Assembly (NCBI RefSeq): GCF_030697375.1
Contig: NZ_JAUYQD010000055.1
Location: 1-64,000, forward strand
Length of the DNA: 64,000 nucleotides
Direction: 5' to 3'
DNA from: Rhodoferax sp.
Lineage (GTDB): Bacteria > Pseudomonadota > Gammaproteobacteria > Burkholderiales > Burkholderiaceae_C
In this document: positions 43,697-53,101 of the stretch, piece after piece
Layout: each line of letters opens with the position of its first letter
Numbering within the stretch: position 1 is the stretch's first letter
Made by a program: the position numbers and the translations under genes
Notes under the pieces: generated by a model
Database searches by the model: none
Told to the model about the DNA's origin: nothing
Seen by the model: only the letters and a program-made list of their open reading frames with translations

Positions 43697-43792
43697 ATGG
43701 CTATCCTAACCGTTGGAATTGAACCCGCTAAGTGTGTGGGCTTACCTTGTGTCGCAATACAAACCACTGGGCGGCTCGTTCCATTTCGGTAG
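43697..43792 (+). pseudogene. Possible IS110-family transposase start remnant
   Basis: ATG 43697, preceded by a GAGGGACG ribosome-like site, opens a short frame MAILTVGIEPAKCVG. The pattern is like the N-terminus of IS110/IS1111 transposases (xVGIDxAKxxF), in which the first catalytic Asp sits where this sequence has Glu. The similarity fades after about 13 codons and the frame stops at 43792. If real it is only the decayed first tip of an element. Confidence 0.3.
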
Positions 43793-43800
43793 CAATGGTG

Positions 43801-44271
43801 CTATGGAGACTCTTTGGCGCAGACCAAGGCAGGATTCGTTGAATCGTATCGGGCACGCAGCGCAGCGGCCTGGGCTTCTTCGGTCGGTGAGATCGGTCCG
43901 TACAGCCGTCCGAATGGCCATCCGTAACCCCAGCGGTAGGGGGTGAGGAAGTACGGTCCACCACCGGTGCGCACGCCAAGAAACATGAGGTCAGCCAACT
44001 CGGCGTTACCAGACGCCGCCAGGACACAGCTTTTTAAATCCTGATCGGCCTGGAGGCGCTCCTCCGCCGTGCCGCCCCGCCAGTAGGCGAGATCGTGGGC
44101 CAGGCAGCACCCGCACCAATCCGATGTGCTGATGAGCGACCGGTCAGGAAACAGACTGCAGCCGTCGGTGGAGAAGGGCTGCAAGCCCTGGGTTGAGGCA
44201 CACGCGGACAAGAAAATCGGCAAGGCTCCCGCAAACGCAGCGTGGAGAAGACGGGTGGCTATGGGCTGCAT
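43801..44271 (-). CDS. Lipoprotein with phospholipase A2-like CCxxHD motif
   Basis: A 156-residue protein with a lipoprotein signal ending in LSACAS, which anchors it to a membrane. The mature part contains SDWCGCCLAHDLAYWRGGT near residue 52; the Cys-Cys-x-x-His-Asp arrangement is the catalytic His-Asp motif of the phospholipase A2 superfamily, and two or more further Cys could form disulfides. Enzyme activity is not proven. No obvious operon partner. Confidence 0.7.
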   Translation of the reverse strand: MQPIATRLLHAAFAGALPIFLSACASTQGLQPFSTDGCSLFPDRSLISTSDWCGCCLAHDLAYWRGGTAEERLQADQDLKSCVLAASGNAELADLMFLGVRTGGGPYFLTPYRWGYGWPFGRLYGPISPTEEAQAAALRARYDSTNPALVCAKESP

Positions 44272-44402
44272 TTGGGGGGCGATGGGCTAACTAAAGGTAC
44301 CCCATGTGGCGCCGAAGGTGGTGGGGCCGGGTTGGCGGCTATCCAAAATTCCCAGGATAGCCCCCGGAGCAAACCCCCATTCCGGCGTCAGGGACGAAGG
44401 TC

Positions 44403-45116
44403 CTACCCCGCCAACCCCACATACACGTTCTGCACATCGTCGTTGCCGTCAATGGCGGCCAGGAAGGCTTCGACTTCTTCCAGCGCTTCGGCGCTCAGGT
44501 TGGCCGGGTTGACCGGGTTTTTGGGCTTGTAGCCCAGCTTGGCGGTCAGCACGGTGAAGCCGTGGGTGGGCAGTGCGCGGCTCACCAGGTCCAGGTCGGA
44601 GGCGTCGGTCAGGAACAGGGTGGTGCCTTCTTCGTCGCCCGCTTCAAAGTCCTGGGCACCGGCTTCGATGGCGGCGACTTCCGGGTCTGCGCCTGCAGCG
44701 GCGGGTTCGGCTTCGATCATGCCCACGTGGTCAAAGTCCCAGGACACCGAGCCGGAGGTGCCCAGTTGGCCCTTGCGGAACAAGACGCGCATTTCGGGGG
44801 CGGTGCGGTTCACGTTGTCGGTCAGGCACTCCACCATCACCGGCACCTGGTGCGGGGCAAAGCCTTCGTAAATGACGTGTTCAAAATTGACGGCTTCACC
44901 GGTCAGGCCCGCGCCTTTCTTGATGGCGCGCTCCAGGGTGTCCTTGGGCATGGAGACTTTGCGGGCCTGTTCCACCAGCAGGCGCAGGCGTGCATTGGCG
45001 GCGGGGTCGGCCCCGCTGCGCGCCGCGAGCATGATGTCCTTGGACAATTTTCCGAATGCGCGGCCCTTGGCATTTGCCGCCAGTTCCTTGCCTTTTGCTT
45101 TCCACTGTGCGCCCAT
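44403..45116 (-). CDS. yebC: YebC/PmpR family protein
   Basis: A 237-residue YebC/TACO1-family protein, beginning [28 protein letters not shown] (family hallmark GxSKWxxIK-like start) with [18 protein letters not shown] and the domain III pattern typical of the family. Members act as DNA-binding regulators or as translation factors relieving ribosome stalling at prolines; which applies here is not known. Length is standard. It lies just downstream of the KAS III-like gene. Confidence 0.93.
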   Translation of the reverse strand: MGAQWKAKGKELAANAKGRAFGKLSKDIMLAARSGADPAANARLRLLVEQARKVSMPKDTLERAIKKGAGLTGEAVNFEHVIYEGFAPHQVPVMVECLTDNVNRTAPEMRVLFRKGQLGTSGSVSWDFDHVGMIEAEPAAAGADPEVAAIEAGAQDFEAGDEEGTTLFLTDASDLDLVSRALPTHGFTVLTAKLGYKPKNPVNPANLSAEALEEVEAFLAAIDGNDDVQNVYVGLAG

Positions 45117-45147
45117 AGTCTGGTCTTCCTAGTTGTTGCTGTGCTGT

Positions 45148-46266
45148 TTAAATGCGTTTAACGATCACGCTGCCAATCGAATATCCCGCCCCAAACGAGC
45201 AGATCACGCCCACCTCGCCCGGCTGAAAGTCGCCATGGTGGCGGTGAAAGGCGATGATGGAGCCGGCCGAGGCGGTGTTGGCGAATTCGTCCAGAATGAC
45301 TGGCGCTTCTTCCCGCGTGGCGTCGCGCCCCAGGATCTTGCGGCTGATCAATTGGTTCATGGAGAGGTTGGCCTGGTGCAGCCAGAAGCGGCGCACCTGG
45401 GCAGGTTGCAGGTCCAGTGCTGCCAGGTGCCCGGTAATGTGTTCGGCGGCCATGGGGCACACTTCCTTGAACACTTTGCGCCCTTCCTGGCGGAACAACT
45501 GGTCGCGGTCGTCCGGGTTGCGGTCCTCAGACCGGGACATGAAGCCGTGGTTGTTGCGGATGGCGTTGGAAAACGTGGTGGTCAGCTTGGTGCCCAGCAC
45601 TTCAAAGGCGCCTGCGGGCGCCAGGTCCAGGCGCTCCACCAGCACGGCGGTGCACACGTCACCAAAGATGAAGTGGCAGTCGCGGTCTTTCCAGGCCTGG
45701 TGGCCGGAGGTGATTTCGGGGCTGACCACCAGCACCGCACGGGCCGAACCGGTGCGCACTGCGTTCACGGCCTGCTCGATGCCAAAGGTGGCGGACGAGC
45801 AGGCCACGTTCATATCAAAGCCGTAGCCCTGAATTCCCAGCGCGGTCTGGATTTCCACCGCCATGGCGGGGTAGGCGCGTTGTTGGTTGGCACAGGCGCA
45901 AATGACACCGTCCACATCGGCGGCGGTTTTGCCTGCGGCGTCCAGCGCAGCCTGTGCGGCCTTGACGCCGATTTCGGCCATGAGTGAGATTTCTGTGTCG
46001 GGGCGGGGGGTGAACACCGGGCGCATGCGGTGCGGGTCCAGCACGCCGGACTTTTCCATCACATAGCGGCGTTGGATGCCGGAGGCTTTTTCGATGAATT
46101 CGACGTTGGATTCGACCAGTGCAGTGCGGGCGCCTGCGGCAATGTCGGTTGCGTACTTGGCGTTTTCCAGCTGGGCATATTGGTTGTACGCAGCCACCAA
46201 TTCTTCGTTGGTGATGACTTCGGGAGGCGTAAAAAGGCCGGTACTGCTGATGGCAACACGATGCAT
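45148..46266 (-). CDS. Beta-ketoacyl-ACP synthase III-like protein (thiolase fold)
   Basis: A 372-residue KAS III (FabH)-family enzyme. The triad is visible: Cys in NVACSSATFGI near residue 160, His in WLHQANLSMN near 300 and Asn in DEFANTASAGS near 332. The length exceeds FabH by about 50 residues, with an insert near residues 30-60, as in FabH homologues such as BioZ or alkyl-quinolone-type synthases. It may prime a special fatty-acid or secondary pathway. The start at 46266 was chosen from homology over a longer frame. A 22-base dyad lies upstream. Confidence 0.85.
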   Translation of the reverse strand: MHRVAISSTGLFTPPEVITNEELVAAYNQYAQLENAKYATDIAAGARTALVESNVEFIEKASGIQRRYVMEKSGVLDPHRMRPVFTPRPDTEISLMAEIGVKAAQAALDAAGKTAADVDGVICACANQQRAYPAMAVEIQTALGIQGYGFDMNVACSSATFGIEQAVNAVRTGSARAVLVVSPEITSGHQAWKDRDCHFIFGDVCTAVLVERLDLAPAGAFEVLGTKLTTTFSNAIRNNHGFMSRSEDRNPDDRDQLFRQEGRKVFKEVCPMAAEHITGHLAALDLQPAQVRRFWLHQANLSMNQLISRKILGRDATREEAPVILDEFANTASAGSIIAFHRHHGDFQPGEVGVICSFGAGYSIGSVIVKRI

Positions 46267-46289
46267 AGTAAAGAACTCTTGGGGTGACG

Positions 46290-46311
46290 GGCATTGGCCA
46301 AATCCAATGCC
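46290..46311. promoter_or_regulatory. Perfect 8-bp dyad upstream of the KAS III-like gene
   Basis: GGCATTGG (46290-46297) and CCAATGCC (46304-46311) are perfect arms with a 6-base spacer, 24 bases before the KAS III-like start and in the divergent gap with the alcohol dehydrogenase gene. It could be an operator or a 5' leader hairpin. The binder is unknown. Confidence 0.4.
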
Positions 46312-46420
46312 GCGCTGATTATGCTCCGGGTTTTTGCCGTCGCAGGGGTTACAGGCGCCCTGGCGTGGGGCGCCGTACTGCGGTACGCTGTGTGCCAAAC
46401 CCTCTCTTTACGGACGCAAC

Positions 46421-47437
46421 ATGACCCAGTTTCGCGCTTGGGCGGCCACACGCAGCGGCGGCCCCCTGGAAAAATTCGAGTTTGACCCCGGTCCCATGGA
46501 CCCGGAGGATGTGGAAATTGCGGTGGAGTACTGCGGCGTGTGCCACTCCGACCTGGCCATGGTGGACAGTGAGTGGTTCCCGGCCAGCTACCCCCTGGTG
46601 CCCGGCCACGAGGTGGTGGGCACCATTGTGGCGGTAGGGGCGCAGGCCAAGGGCCGTAGTGTGGGCCAGCGTGTGGGCCTGGGCTGGCACAGCCGCAGCT
46701 GCCTGCATTGCCAGCACTGTTTGGGCGGTGAACAAAACCTGTGCCGCAAAAGCCAGCCCACCATCATCGGGCGCCATGGCGGTTTTGCCGACCGGGTGCG
46801 TGCCCACTGGAGCTGGAACATCCCCCTGCCCGATGCGCTGGATGCCAGCGCGGCCGGCCCGCTGATGTGCGGCGGCGGCACCGCGTTTTTGCCCTTTGTG
46901 ATTCACGGCATCAAGCCCACCGACAAGGTGGGTGTGGTGGGCATTGGCGGCCTGGGCCACCTGGCGGTGAAGTTCGCCCGGGCCTGGGGCTGCGAGGTGA
47001 CGGCGTTCACCTCCACCCCTTCCAAGCGCGAAGAGGCCTTGGCGCTGGGGGCGCACCACACCATCTCCAGTGTGGACGTGAAAGAGCTGAAAACGATTGC
47101 CGGTACGCTGGATTTTTTGCTGGTGACGGTAGGCGCCAGCCTGGAGTGGGATGCCCTGATCAACACCCTGGCGCCCAAGGGGCGCATGCACATGGTGGGG
47201 GTGGTGACTGAGGCGATGAAGCTGCGTACCAGCGGCCTGTTGTCATGGCAGCGCAGCATCTCGGCGTCCCCCACGCCATCCCCCACCATGCTGGCCAAGA
47301 TGCTGGAGTTCTCCGCCCGCCACGGCATCGCGCCGCAGGTGGAGCACTTTCCCATGAGCCGGGTCAACGAGGCGCTGGACCACCTGCGCTCGGGCCAGGC
47401 GCGTTACCGCGTGGTGTTGGACGCCGACTTCAGCTGA
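46421..47437 (+). CDS. Zinc-dependent alcohol dehydrogenase/aldehyde reductase (CAD, YahK-like)
   Basis: A 338-residue zinc enzyme. Catalytic-zinc ligands are in CGVCHSDLAM and GHEVVG; the structural zinc Cys set is in SCLHCQHCLGGEQNLC near residues 94-108; GIGGLGHLAVKFARAWG near 173 binds NADP(H). It matches the cinnamyl-alcohol-dehydrogenase/YahK type of broad aldehyde reductases. ATG 46421 begins the homologous part; a longer open frame upstream is not conserved. It ends eight bases into the convergent SRPBCC gene. Confidence 0.9.
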   Translation: MTQFRAWAATRSGGPLEKFEFDPGPMDPEDVEIAVEYCGVCHSDLAMVDSEWFPASYPLVPGHEVVGTIVAVGAQAKGRSVGQRVGLGWHSRSCLHCQHCLGGEQNLCRKSQPTIIGRHGGFADRVRAHWSWNIPLPDALDASAAGPLMCGGGTAFLPFVIHGIKPTDKVGVVGIGGLGHLAVKFARAWGCEVTAFTSTPSKREEALALGAHHTISSVDVKELKTIAGTLDFLLVTVGASLEWDALINTLAPKGRMHMVGVVTEAMKLRTSGLLSWQRSISASPTPSPTMLAKMLEFSARHGIAPQVEHFPMSRVNEALDHLRSGQARYRVVLDADFS

Positions 47438-47906
47438 CCTCGCCGCCAAAGCGCTGGATGAGGTTGGCGATGTACTGCTCGGTCAACTTCTCGAACTCCG
47501 CTTCCACCAGCGGAGCCACCACCATGCGCATCAGGCCGGGCAGGGGCAGCGTCAGTTCCGCTTCCAGCTGAAGCACCAGCTTGGTGGATTTTTTCTTAGC
47601 GGTGATCTGCCAACTGCCCGACACCCGGGCATTGGCGTCGCCCTTTTTCAGCGGCGTCCACACCACCGTGCCCTTGGCCCGGTGGGAGACATAGTGGCAG
47701 GCGTACACGGTTTGCAGGTCCAGCGAGCCCACGCTGATTTTTTCCATTTCCCAGCGGTAGGCGTTGTCGCCCAGGTTCACCAGGCGGTCAACTTGGGGGT
47801 AGTGGCTGGCCGAGTCGGGCACGTTGGACAACACGTCAAACACTTCTTGGGCGCTGGCTTTGACGGCGAATTCAAAGCCAAGTTCGATGGGGACGGTGAT
47901 CGCCAT
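47430..47906 (-). CDS. SRPBCC/polyketide-cyclase-like protein
   Basis: A 158-residue START/SRPBCC-fold protein: an opening strand IELGFEFAVKASAQEVFDVLSNVPDSASHYPQVDRLV, a helix-grip pattern in the middle and a final long helix (APLVEAEFEKLTEQYIANLIQRFG). Such proteins bind lipids or polyketides; no catalytic residues are diagnostic. Function not assigned. Tail to tail with the alcohol dehydrogenase. Confidence 0.75.
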   Translation of the reverse strand: MAITVPIELGFEFAVKASAQEVFDVLSNVPDSASHYPQVDRLVNLGDNAYRWEMEKISVGSLDLQTVYACHYVSHRAKGTVVWTPLKKGDANARVSGSWQITAKKKSTKLVLQLEAELTLPLPGLMRMVVAPLVEAEFEKLTEQYIANLIQRFGGEVS

Positions 47907-48068
47907 AGGCGTTCCTCAATGGGGTGGCTGCAATGGGTGGGCATGGTACTGCAAGCGGGTCTAGAGCGGCGACCTTAGGCCGGGATGAATTTATCCCAAG
48001 TCAAGTTATTCTGCCCTTCTTGTGTCCATACTGACCTTTTCAAAATTTTCTGCAGGGAGCGTCCTACC

Positions 48069-50189
48069 GTGACAAAACCGTTAACCATCGATTCGATCGA
48101 AGCCTGTGTAGACCATGTGCTTGACACCATTTCCGGGGATGTGGTGCTGGGCATTCCGCTGGGGGTGGGCAAGCCCAATCCGCTGGTCAATGCGCTGTAC
48201 CGCCGCATCAAGGCCAACCCCTCGCGCAAGCTGCGCATCATCACGGCGCTGTCCCTGGAAAAGCCGGTCGGCCACAGTGATCTGGAAAAGAACTTTCTGG
48301 AGCCCTTGGTCGAGCGGGTGTTTGAAGACTACCCCGATATGGACTATGTGAAAGATGCACGCTCGGGCAAGCTGCCGCCCAATATCGAGGTGCGCGAGTT
48401 CTTCATGAAGACCGGAGACTACCTGGGCAACGGTGCGGCGCAGATCAGCTACATCTCCACCAACTACACCTTTGTGGCGCGTGACATGGGGGTGCAGGGC
48501 ATCAATGTGTTGGCCCAGGCCGTGGCCGCCAAAGAGGATGCACAAGGGCTGCGCCTGAGCTTGTCCAGCAACCCCGATGTCAGCCACGAGGTGATTGCCA
48601 ACATGCGCGCCACCGGGCTGCCCCTGATTGCCATTGGGGTGATCAACCACAAGATGCCCTTCATGCCCAATGGCGCGGAAGTGAGCCCTGAATTCTTTGA
48701 CGTGGTGGTGACCGACCCCGCTGCCACGCATGCGGTGTTTGCCCCACCCAATGCCAAGGTCAGTGTGGCGGACTACGCCATCGGCCTGCATGCCTCCAGT
48801 CTGGTGACCGACGGCGGCACCCTGCAAATCGGCATCGGCTCGCTGGGCGATGCCATTGCCCAGGCGCTGGTGGTGCGGGACCGGCACAGCGCGGAATACA
48901 AACGCATTCTCGAATCGCTGTGCCCCAACGGGCTGCAGGGGCGCGAGCTGGGACGTTTTGACGAAGGCCTGTACGGCTGCTCCGAAATGTTTGTCAACGG
49001 CTTTCTCAAGCTGATCGAGGCCGGCATCGTGCGTCGCGAAGTGTTTGGCGACGCCGTGTTGCAGCAAATGCTCAACGACGGACGCATCCAAGACGCCACC
49101 GTCACGCCCGCTACCTTGCGCGCGTTGTTGGACGGTGGGCGGATTCGCTCGCCGCTGGATGCGGAAGACCTGGCCTTCCTGCAGCGCTTTGGCATCTTGC
49201 GCCCCGAAGTCACGTTGACAGGCGATGTGCTGGAGCTGGACGGCACGCGCTGCAGCAACAAGCTGCGCGACGAGGCCAGTTTTGACTGTGTGAGCACCCG
49301 CATGCTGGGGCCGCGCTTGACGGGCGGTATTTTCATGACGGGTGGCTTTTTCCTCGGCCCCCGTGACTTTTACGAGCGTCTGCGCACCATGCCGCCGCAA
49401 GAGCTGGACAAGATCGACATGACGCGCATCGATTTCATCAACCAGCTGTATGGCGACGATGCCTTGAAACGTGCGCAGCGGCGCAAGGCACGTTTCATCA
49501 ACACCACCATGGTGGTGACCCTGTTGGGCGCTGCGGCCAGTGACGCACTGGAGTCCGGCCAGGTGGTCAGCGGTGTGGGCGGGCAGTACAACTTTGTGGC
49601 CATGTCCCATGCGCTGCCCGATGCCCGCTTGCTGATGATGCTGCGCTCCACCCACGACAACAAGGACGGGCTCAAGAGCAGCATTGTCTGGAACTACGGC
49701 CATGTCACCATCCCCCGCCATCTGCGCGATGTGGTGATCACCGAATACGGCATTGCCGAGCTGCGGGGCCTGTCCGATGGCGAGGTGGTCAAGCGCCTGA
49801 TCGAGATTGCGGACTCCCGCTTCCAGGGGGAGCTGGTCAAACAGGCCAAGGCCCATGGCAAGCTGGATGCCAGCTACGAAGTGCCCGAGTGTTACCGCAA
49901 CAACCTGCCCCAGGCCCTGGCGGCCAAACTGCGCCCCTGGATGCAGGCCGGCTTGTTGCCCGACTTCCCCTTTGGCACCGACCTGACCGACGACGAACAG
50001 CACATGGTCCGGGCCATGAAAAAGATGAAACACGCCAGCAACCACCCCGCCGAGATGCTGTCCATGGCGATCAAGAGCCTGTGGGAGGGCAAGGAAGCCC
50101 CGCCGGCGTACCTGGAGCGATTGGGCCTGTCCGAGGCGGGTGGCTTCAAGGAAATGCTGATGCGCCGCCTGTTTGCAGGAAACCTATAG
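48069..50189 (+). CDS. Acetyl-CoA hydrolase/transferase family protein
   Basis: A 706-residue enzyme of the acetyl-CoA hydrolase/4-hydroxybutyrate CoA-transferase family, longer than the usual 430-550 because of an extended middle. The C-terminal domain has the family glutamate region VVITEYGIAELRGLSDGE and GGQYNF near residues 500-570. It transfers or hydrolyses CoA from a short acyl-CoA. GTG 48069 is chosen since GGGAG lies nine bases ahead and the MTKPLTIDSIEACV start fits; the frame is open for 28 more codons upstream. Confidence 0.85.
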   Translation: MTKPLTIDSIEACVDHVLDTISGDVVLGIPLGVGKPNPLVNALYRRIKANPSRKLRIITALSLEKPVGHSDLEKNFLEPLVERVFEDYPDMDYVKDARSGKLPPNIEVREFFMKTGDYLGNGAAQISYISTNYTFVARDMGVQGINVLAQAVAAKEDAQGLRLSLSSNPDVSHEVIANMRATGLPLIAIGVINHKMPFMPNGAEVSPEFFDVVVTDPAATHAVFAPPNAKVSVADYAIGLHASSLVTDGGTLQIGIGSLGDAIAQALVVRDRHSAEYKRILESLCPNGLQGRELGRFDEGLYGCSEMFVNGFLKLIEAGIVRREVFGDAVLQQMLNDGRIQDATVTPATLRALLDGGRIRSPLDAEDLAFLQRFGILRPEVTLTGDVLELDGTRCSNKLRDEASFDCVSTRMLGPRLTGGIFMTGGFFLGPRDFYERLRTMPPQELDKIDMTRIDFINQLYGDDALKRAQRRKARFINTTMVVTLLGAAASDALESGQVVSGVGGQYNFVAMSHALPDARLLMMLRSTHDNKDGLKSSIVWNYGHVTIPRHLRDVVITEYGIAELRGLSDGEVVKRLIEIADSRFQGELVKQAKAHGKLDASYEVPECYRNNLPQALAAKLRPWMQAGLLPDFPFGTDLTDDEQHMVRAMKKMKHASNHPAEMLSMAIKSLWEGKEAPPAYLERLGLSEAGGFKEMLMRRLFAGNL

Positions 50190-50197
50190 CCGTTTCT

Positions 50198-50710
50198 TCA
50201 CTGGGAGCCAGCGCCGAACAGGCTGCGCAGCCGCTGCAAGGTGAGCTGCAGCAGCCGTGCGTCGGAGCTGGCGCGGTGGCGCTGGGGCCCGCGCTCCTGG
50301 CTGACCAGGGCTTTGACGGTGTGCCATTGGTCGGCCTGCGCGTCGTTCAGCAGGGCGCGCAGGTTTTCCAGCTTGAAGCGGGGTGTCATGTCGGCGGCAT
50401 CAAAGAGCGCGCCCAACCAGCTGTAGTCATTGGCCCAGCCGTCCGAATACACGGTTTGCCCGGCCAGCTGCTGGTTCAATTGGCGGGCCACTTCCCCCGC
50501 GGGCAGGCCACGTTCCAGGATCAGCGCACGCGGAATATGGTGCAGGGTTTCAGCCTGCGCGTCCCAGTGGGTCCAATGCGCTTCGGGGCGCACCAGCGTG
50601 CAATAGGCGTGTCCGTCGGGCAAGACAAAGCCCACTTCAATGGGGTAGCTGTTGCGCCCAAAGCCTGAGGCTTCGACATCCAGAACGGCAGGTGAGGGCG
50701 CCTGTGGCAT
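50198..50710 (-). CDS. DEDD-family 3'-5' exonuclease
   Basis: A 170-residue nuclease of the RNase T/DnaQ-like superfamily. The metal-binding residues are in VLDVEASGFG (D-x-E) near residue 10, YSDGWANDYSWL near 90 and HRASSDARLL near 147 (the His and the last Asp). RNA or DNA specificity is not known. It begins 12 bases from the stop of the GGDEF-EAL gene and might be co-transcribed with it. Confidence 0.8.
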   Translation of the reverse strand: MPQAPSPAVLDVEASGFGRNSYPIEVGFVLPDGHAYCTLVRPEAHWTHWDAQAETLHHIPRALILERGLPAGEVARQLNQQLAGQTVYSDGWANDYSWLGALFDAADMTPRFKLENLRALLNDAQADQWHTVKALVSQERGPQRHRASSDARLLQLTLQRLRSLFGAGSQ

Positions 50711-50722
50711 GGTGTTTTTGGC

Positions 50723-53023
50723 TTATGCCAAAGTGGGGCGTTGTTCCGTCAAAGGCCCCAGCCAAGGCCCCGCATCGTGGGGCAGCAGGGGTCTGGAATA
50801 CAGGTAACCCTGGAGCTCGCCACAACCGGCGTCGCGCGCGGTGCGGGCCTGTTCTGTGGTCTCCACGCCTTCGGCGACCACATGTAAATGCAAGGCGTCG
50901 GCCAGCTGGCAGATGGCGCGCACCACCGCGATGGCATCGCTGGAGGGCAAGGGTTCGATCAGGCCCCGGTCTATCTTGACGGTGTGCAAGCGCAAGGTGC
51001 GCAGCATGTTGAGCGATGAAAAGCCGGTGCCAAAATCGTCCATGGCGACTTGCACGCCCATGGCCCGCAACTGTTCCACCTGCAGCACGGTTTGCTCCAT
51101 GTTTTGCACGGCGGAGCTTTCGGTGATTTCCAAGGTCAGCCATTGCGCATCGACACCACAGGAGTCCAGGATGTGCGCCACCAGTTGGGGGAAGCGGGGG
51201 TCCAGCAATTGCAAGGGGGACACGTTGACCGCCACCGGCACGCAAGTGTTGTATTGCAGTTGCCAGCGGGCGATTTGCTGGCAGGCCTGTTTCAGCAAAG
51301 CCGTTCCCAGTGCGCCAATCAAGCCGGTGCGTTCGGCGGCGGCAATAAATTCCACCGGGCTTACCGGGCCCACACCGGGGCGGTCCCAGCGGGCCAAGGC
51401 CTCAAAGCTGGTCAATTGGCCCGATTCGGCGCTGACCTTGGGTTGGAACACCAGGTGGAATTCCGCGCGCTCAATGCCTGCGCGCAGCGCTTGCTCTTGT
51501 TCCAGCACATTGCTGGCGCCGCGCTCGAACGCCTTTTCCGCAAGCCGATGGGAGGTTCCGGGTGTGCGCTTGGCCATGTGCATGGCTGCATTGGCAGCGC
51601 GCAACAGGGAGTCGGCATCGCGGGCGCTGTTGGGGTACAGGGCAATCCCCAAAGAAGCATCCAGAAAAATTTCCCCCTCGTTCACCCGCAGGGGTTTGGC
51701 CAACAGCTGTCGCACCGTGGTGACGATGGACACGGCGGTTTCACCCGAATCGCCATCGCCATGCGGGGCCGAGACCAATGCATATTCGTCTCCGGCCAGG
51801 CGCATCACCTCCACCCCTGTATCCAGTGCGCCGCGCAGGGCGTGGCCCAGTGCTTTGAGCACCTCGTCCCCCATGGCGTGGCCATGGGCTTCGTTGAACA
51901 GTTTGAAGCGGTCGATGTTCATCAACACCAGCACAAAGCGCGCGCCCGGGCCATTGGGCTTGCAGCGCCCGCGCAGGCTTTTGAGCAAGGCGGCGCGGTT
52001 GGGCAAGCCGGTCAGGTCATCGTGCAGGGCCTGGTGGACCAAGGCCTGGTTGGCCTGGTAGCGTTCGGTGTCGTCGGAGATCAGCACCTGCACGGCCGGC
52101 AGGCCATCCCACTCGGTGCAGAAAAAGTGAAAACGCAGCCACATGGGCCCGCCGTCTTGGCGGTGGCGCAGGGCCTCGTAGCTGAAATCGTCTTGCAATC
52201 CGCTTTGAATGCGTTGCAGCAACTGGCCGACCATGGCGCGCTCGGCCTTGGGGATGGACCGGGCGATCACCGCGGTATTCATGCCGTCCATGTCGCTGGC
52301 CCCGTAGATGTCCATACACGCCGCGTTGGCATAGACGATGTGCTCGGTTTGAAAGATCAAAATGCCCTGGTGTGAACGGTCGGTCAGGCGCTCAAAGCGG
52401 TGTTGCAGTTTGCGGGTGGCCAGCGCGCCCCGGTCCAAGGCAGCGTAGAGCAGCACCAGCCCCAGGGCCATGCGCAGCAGCGCACCCAGTGTGGCCTGCA
52501 GGGCGGCCCCGTCGTCCTGGTACAGCACGTAGATAAATTGGTTCAGGCCCAGCAGGACCAGCAGTGGGCCCACCAATTTCTCGGAGCTGTAGCGTGTGGC
52601 GCCGGTGTTCCATACCCAATACGTGCATACCACGCCCAACAGGGTGTTGATGGTGGCGGCGGTGGCTTGGCCCAACCGCATGCCACCCAGCCCGAGGGCG
52701 CTGGTGTTCACGGCGACCAGCGCCAGCAGAAACAGGCCCGCGAATTTTTTGGAAACCGGCCGATGGGCCAGGGACATGGTCCCCGCCGCCAGCAAGGTGG
52801 TGTAGCCGGCCGCCACGACGGGCAGCGCGCCCATCCCCAGGAGGGCCGCAGCCGGACTGCTTTGTGCGGTGAGCCAGTAGCCTGCGGGTACCAGCAGTTG
52901 CGCCAGATTGGCCCAGCCCATGTAGCGGGTGAAGGCTTGTGTGCGGTCCCGCCGCCAGACCAACACCAGTGCCACACCCATGATGAGGCTGACAGCGGCG
53001 TTGATGATCAGGGCATAGTTCAT
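50723..53023 (-). CDS. Membrane GGDEF-EAL signalling protein with degenerate GGDEF
   Basis: A 766-residue cyclic-di-GMP protein. About seven N-terminal helices (residues 1-195) are followed by a PAS domain (about 215-325), GGDEF (about 335-495) and EAL (about 510-750). The diguanylate-cyclase signature is AGDEY rather than GGDEF, so synthesis is doubtful. The EAL motif is intact in SFEALARW, with the loop DDFGTGFSSL, KIDRGLI and EGVET, so it is probably a phosphodiesterase. Input is through the membrane and PAS parts. Confidence 0.9.
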   Translation of the reverse strand: MNYALIINAAVSLIMGVALVLVWRRDRTQAFTRYMGWANLAQLLVPAGYWLTAQSSPAAALLGMGALPVVAAGYTTLLAAGTMSLAHRPVSKKFAGLFLLALVAVNTSALGLGGMRLGQATAATINTLLGVVCTYWVWNTGATRYSSEKLVGPLLVLLGLNQFIYVLYQDDGAALQATLGALLRMALGLVLLYAALDRGALATRKLQHRFERLTDRSHQGILIFQTEHIVYANAACMDIYGASDMDGMNTAVIARSIPKAERAMVGQLLQRIQSGLQDDFSYEALRHRQDGGPMWLRFHFFCTEWDGLPAVQVLISDDTERYQANQALVHQALHDDLTGLPNRAALLKSLRGRCKPNGPGARFVLVLMNIDRFKLFNEAHGHAMGDEVLKALGHALRGALDTGVEVMRLAGDEYALVSAPHGDGDSGETAVSIVTTVRQLLAKPLRVNEGEIFLDASLGIALYPNSARDADSLLRAANAAMHMAKRTPGTSHRLAEKAFERGASNVLEQEQALRAGIERAEFHLVFQPKVSAESGQLTSFEALARWDRPGVGPVSPVEFIAAAERTGLIGALGTALLKQACQQIARWQLQYNTCVPVAVNVSPLQLLDPRFPQLVAHILDSCGVDAQWLTLEITESSAVQNMEQTVLQVEQLRAMGVQVAMDDFGTGFSSLNMLRTLRLHTVKIDRGLIEPLPSSDAIAVVRAICQLADALHLHVVAEGVETTEQARTARDAGCGELQGYLYSRPLLPHDAGPWLGPLTEQRPTLA

Positions 53024-53101
53024 CGAAAATAAATGGCGTGGTGCAGCTATTGTGCGGCTTGCAGGCGAAAATCGACTTCCTTAACTCTGCGGGATTACCC
53101 T

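Noticed and set aside
48081..50045. 654-codon minus-strand frame opposite the acetyl-CoA hydrolase gene
   Set aside because: Composition rich in His, Gln, Gly and Val typical of antisense frames of high-GC genes; no domain.
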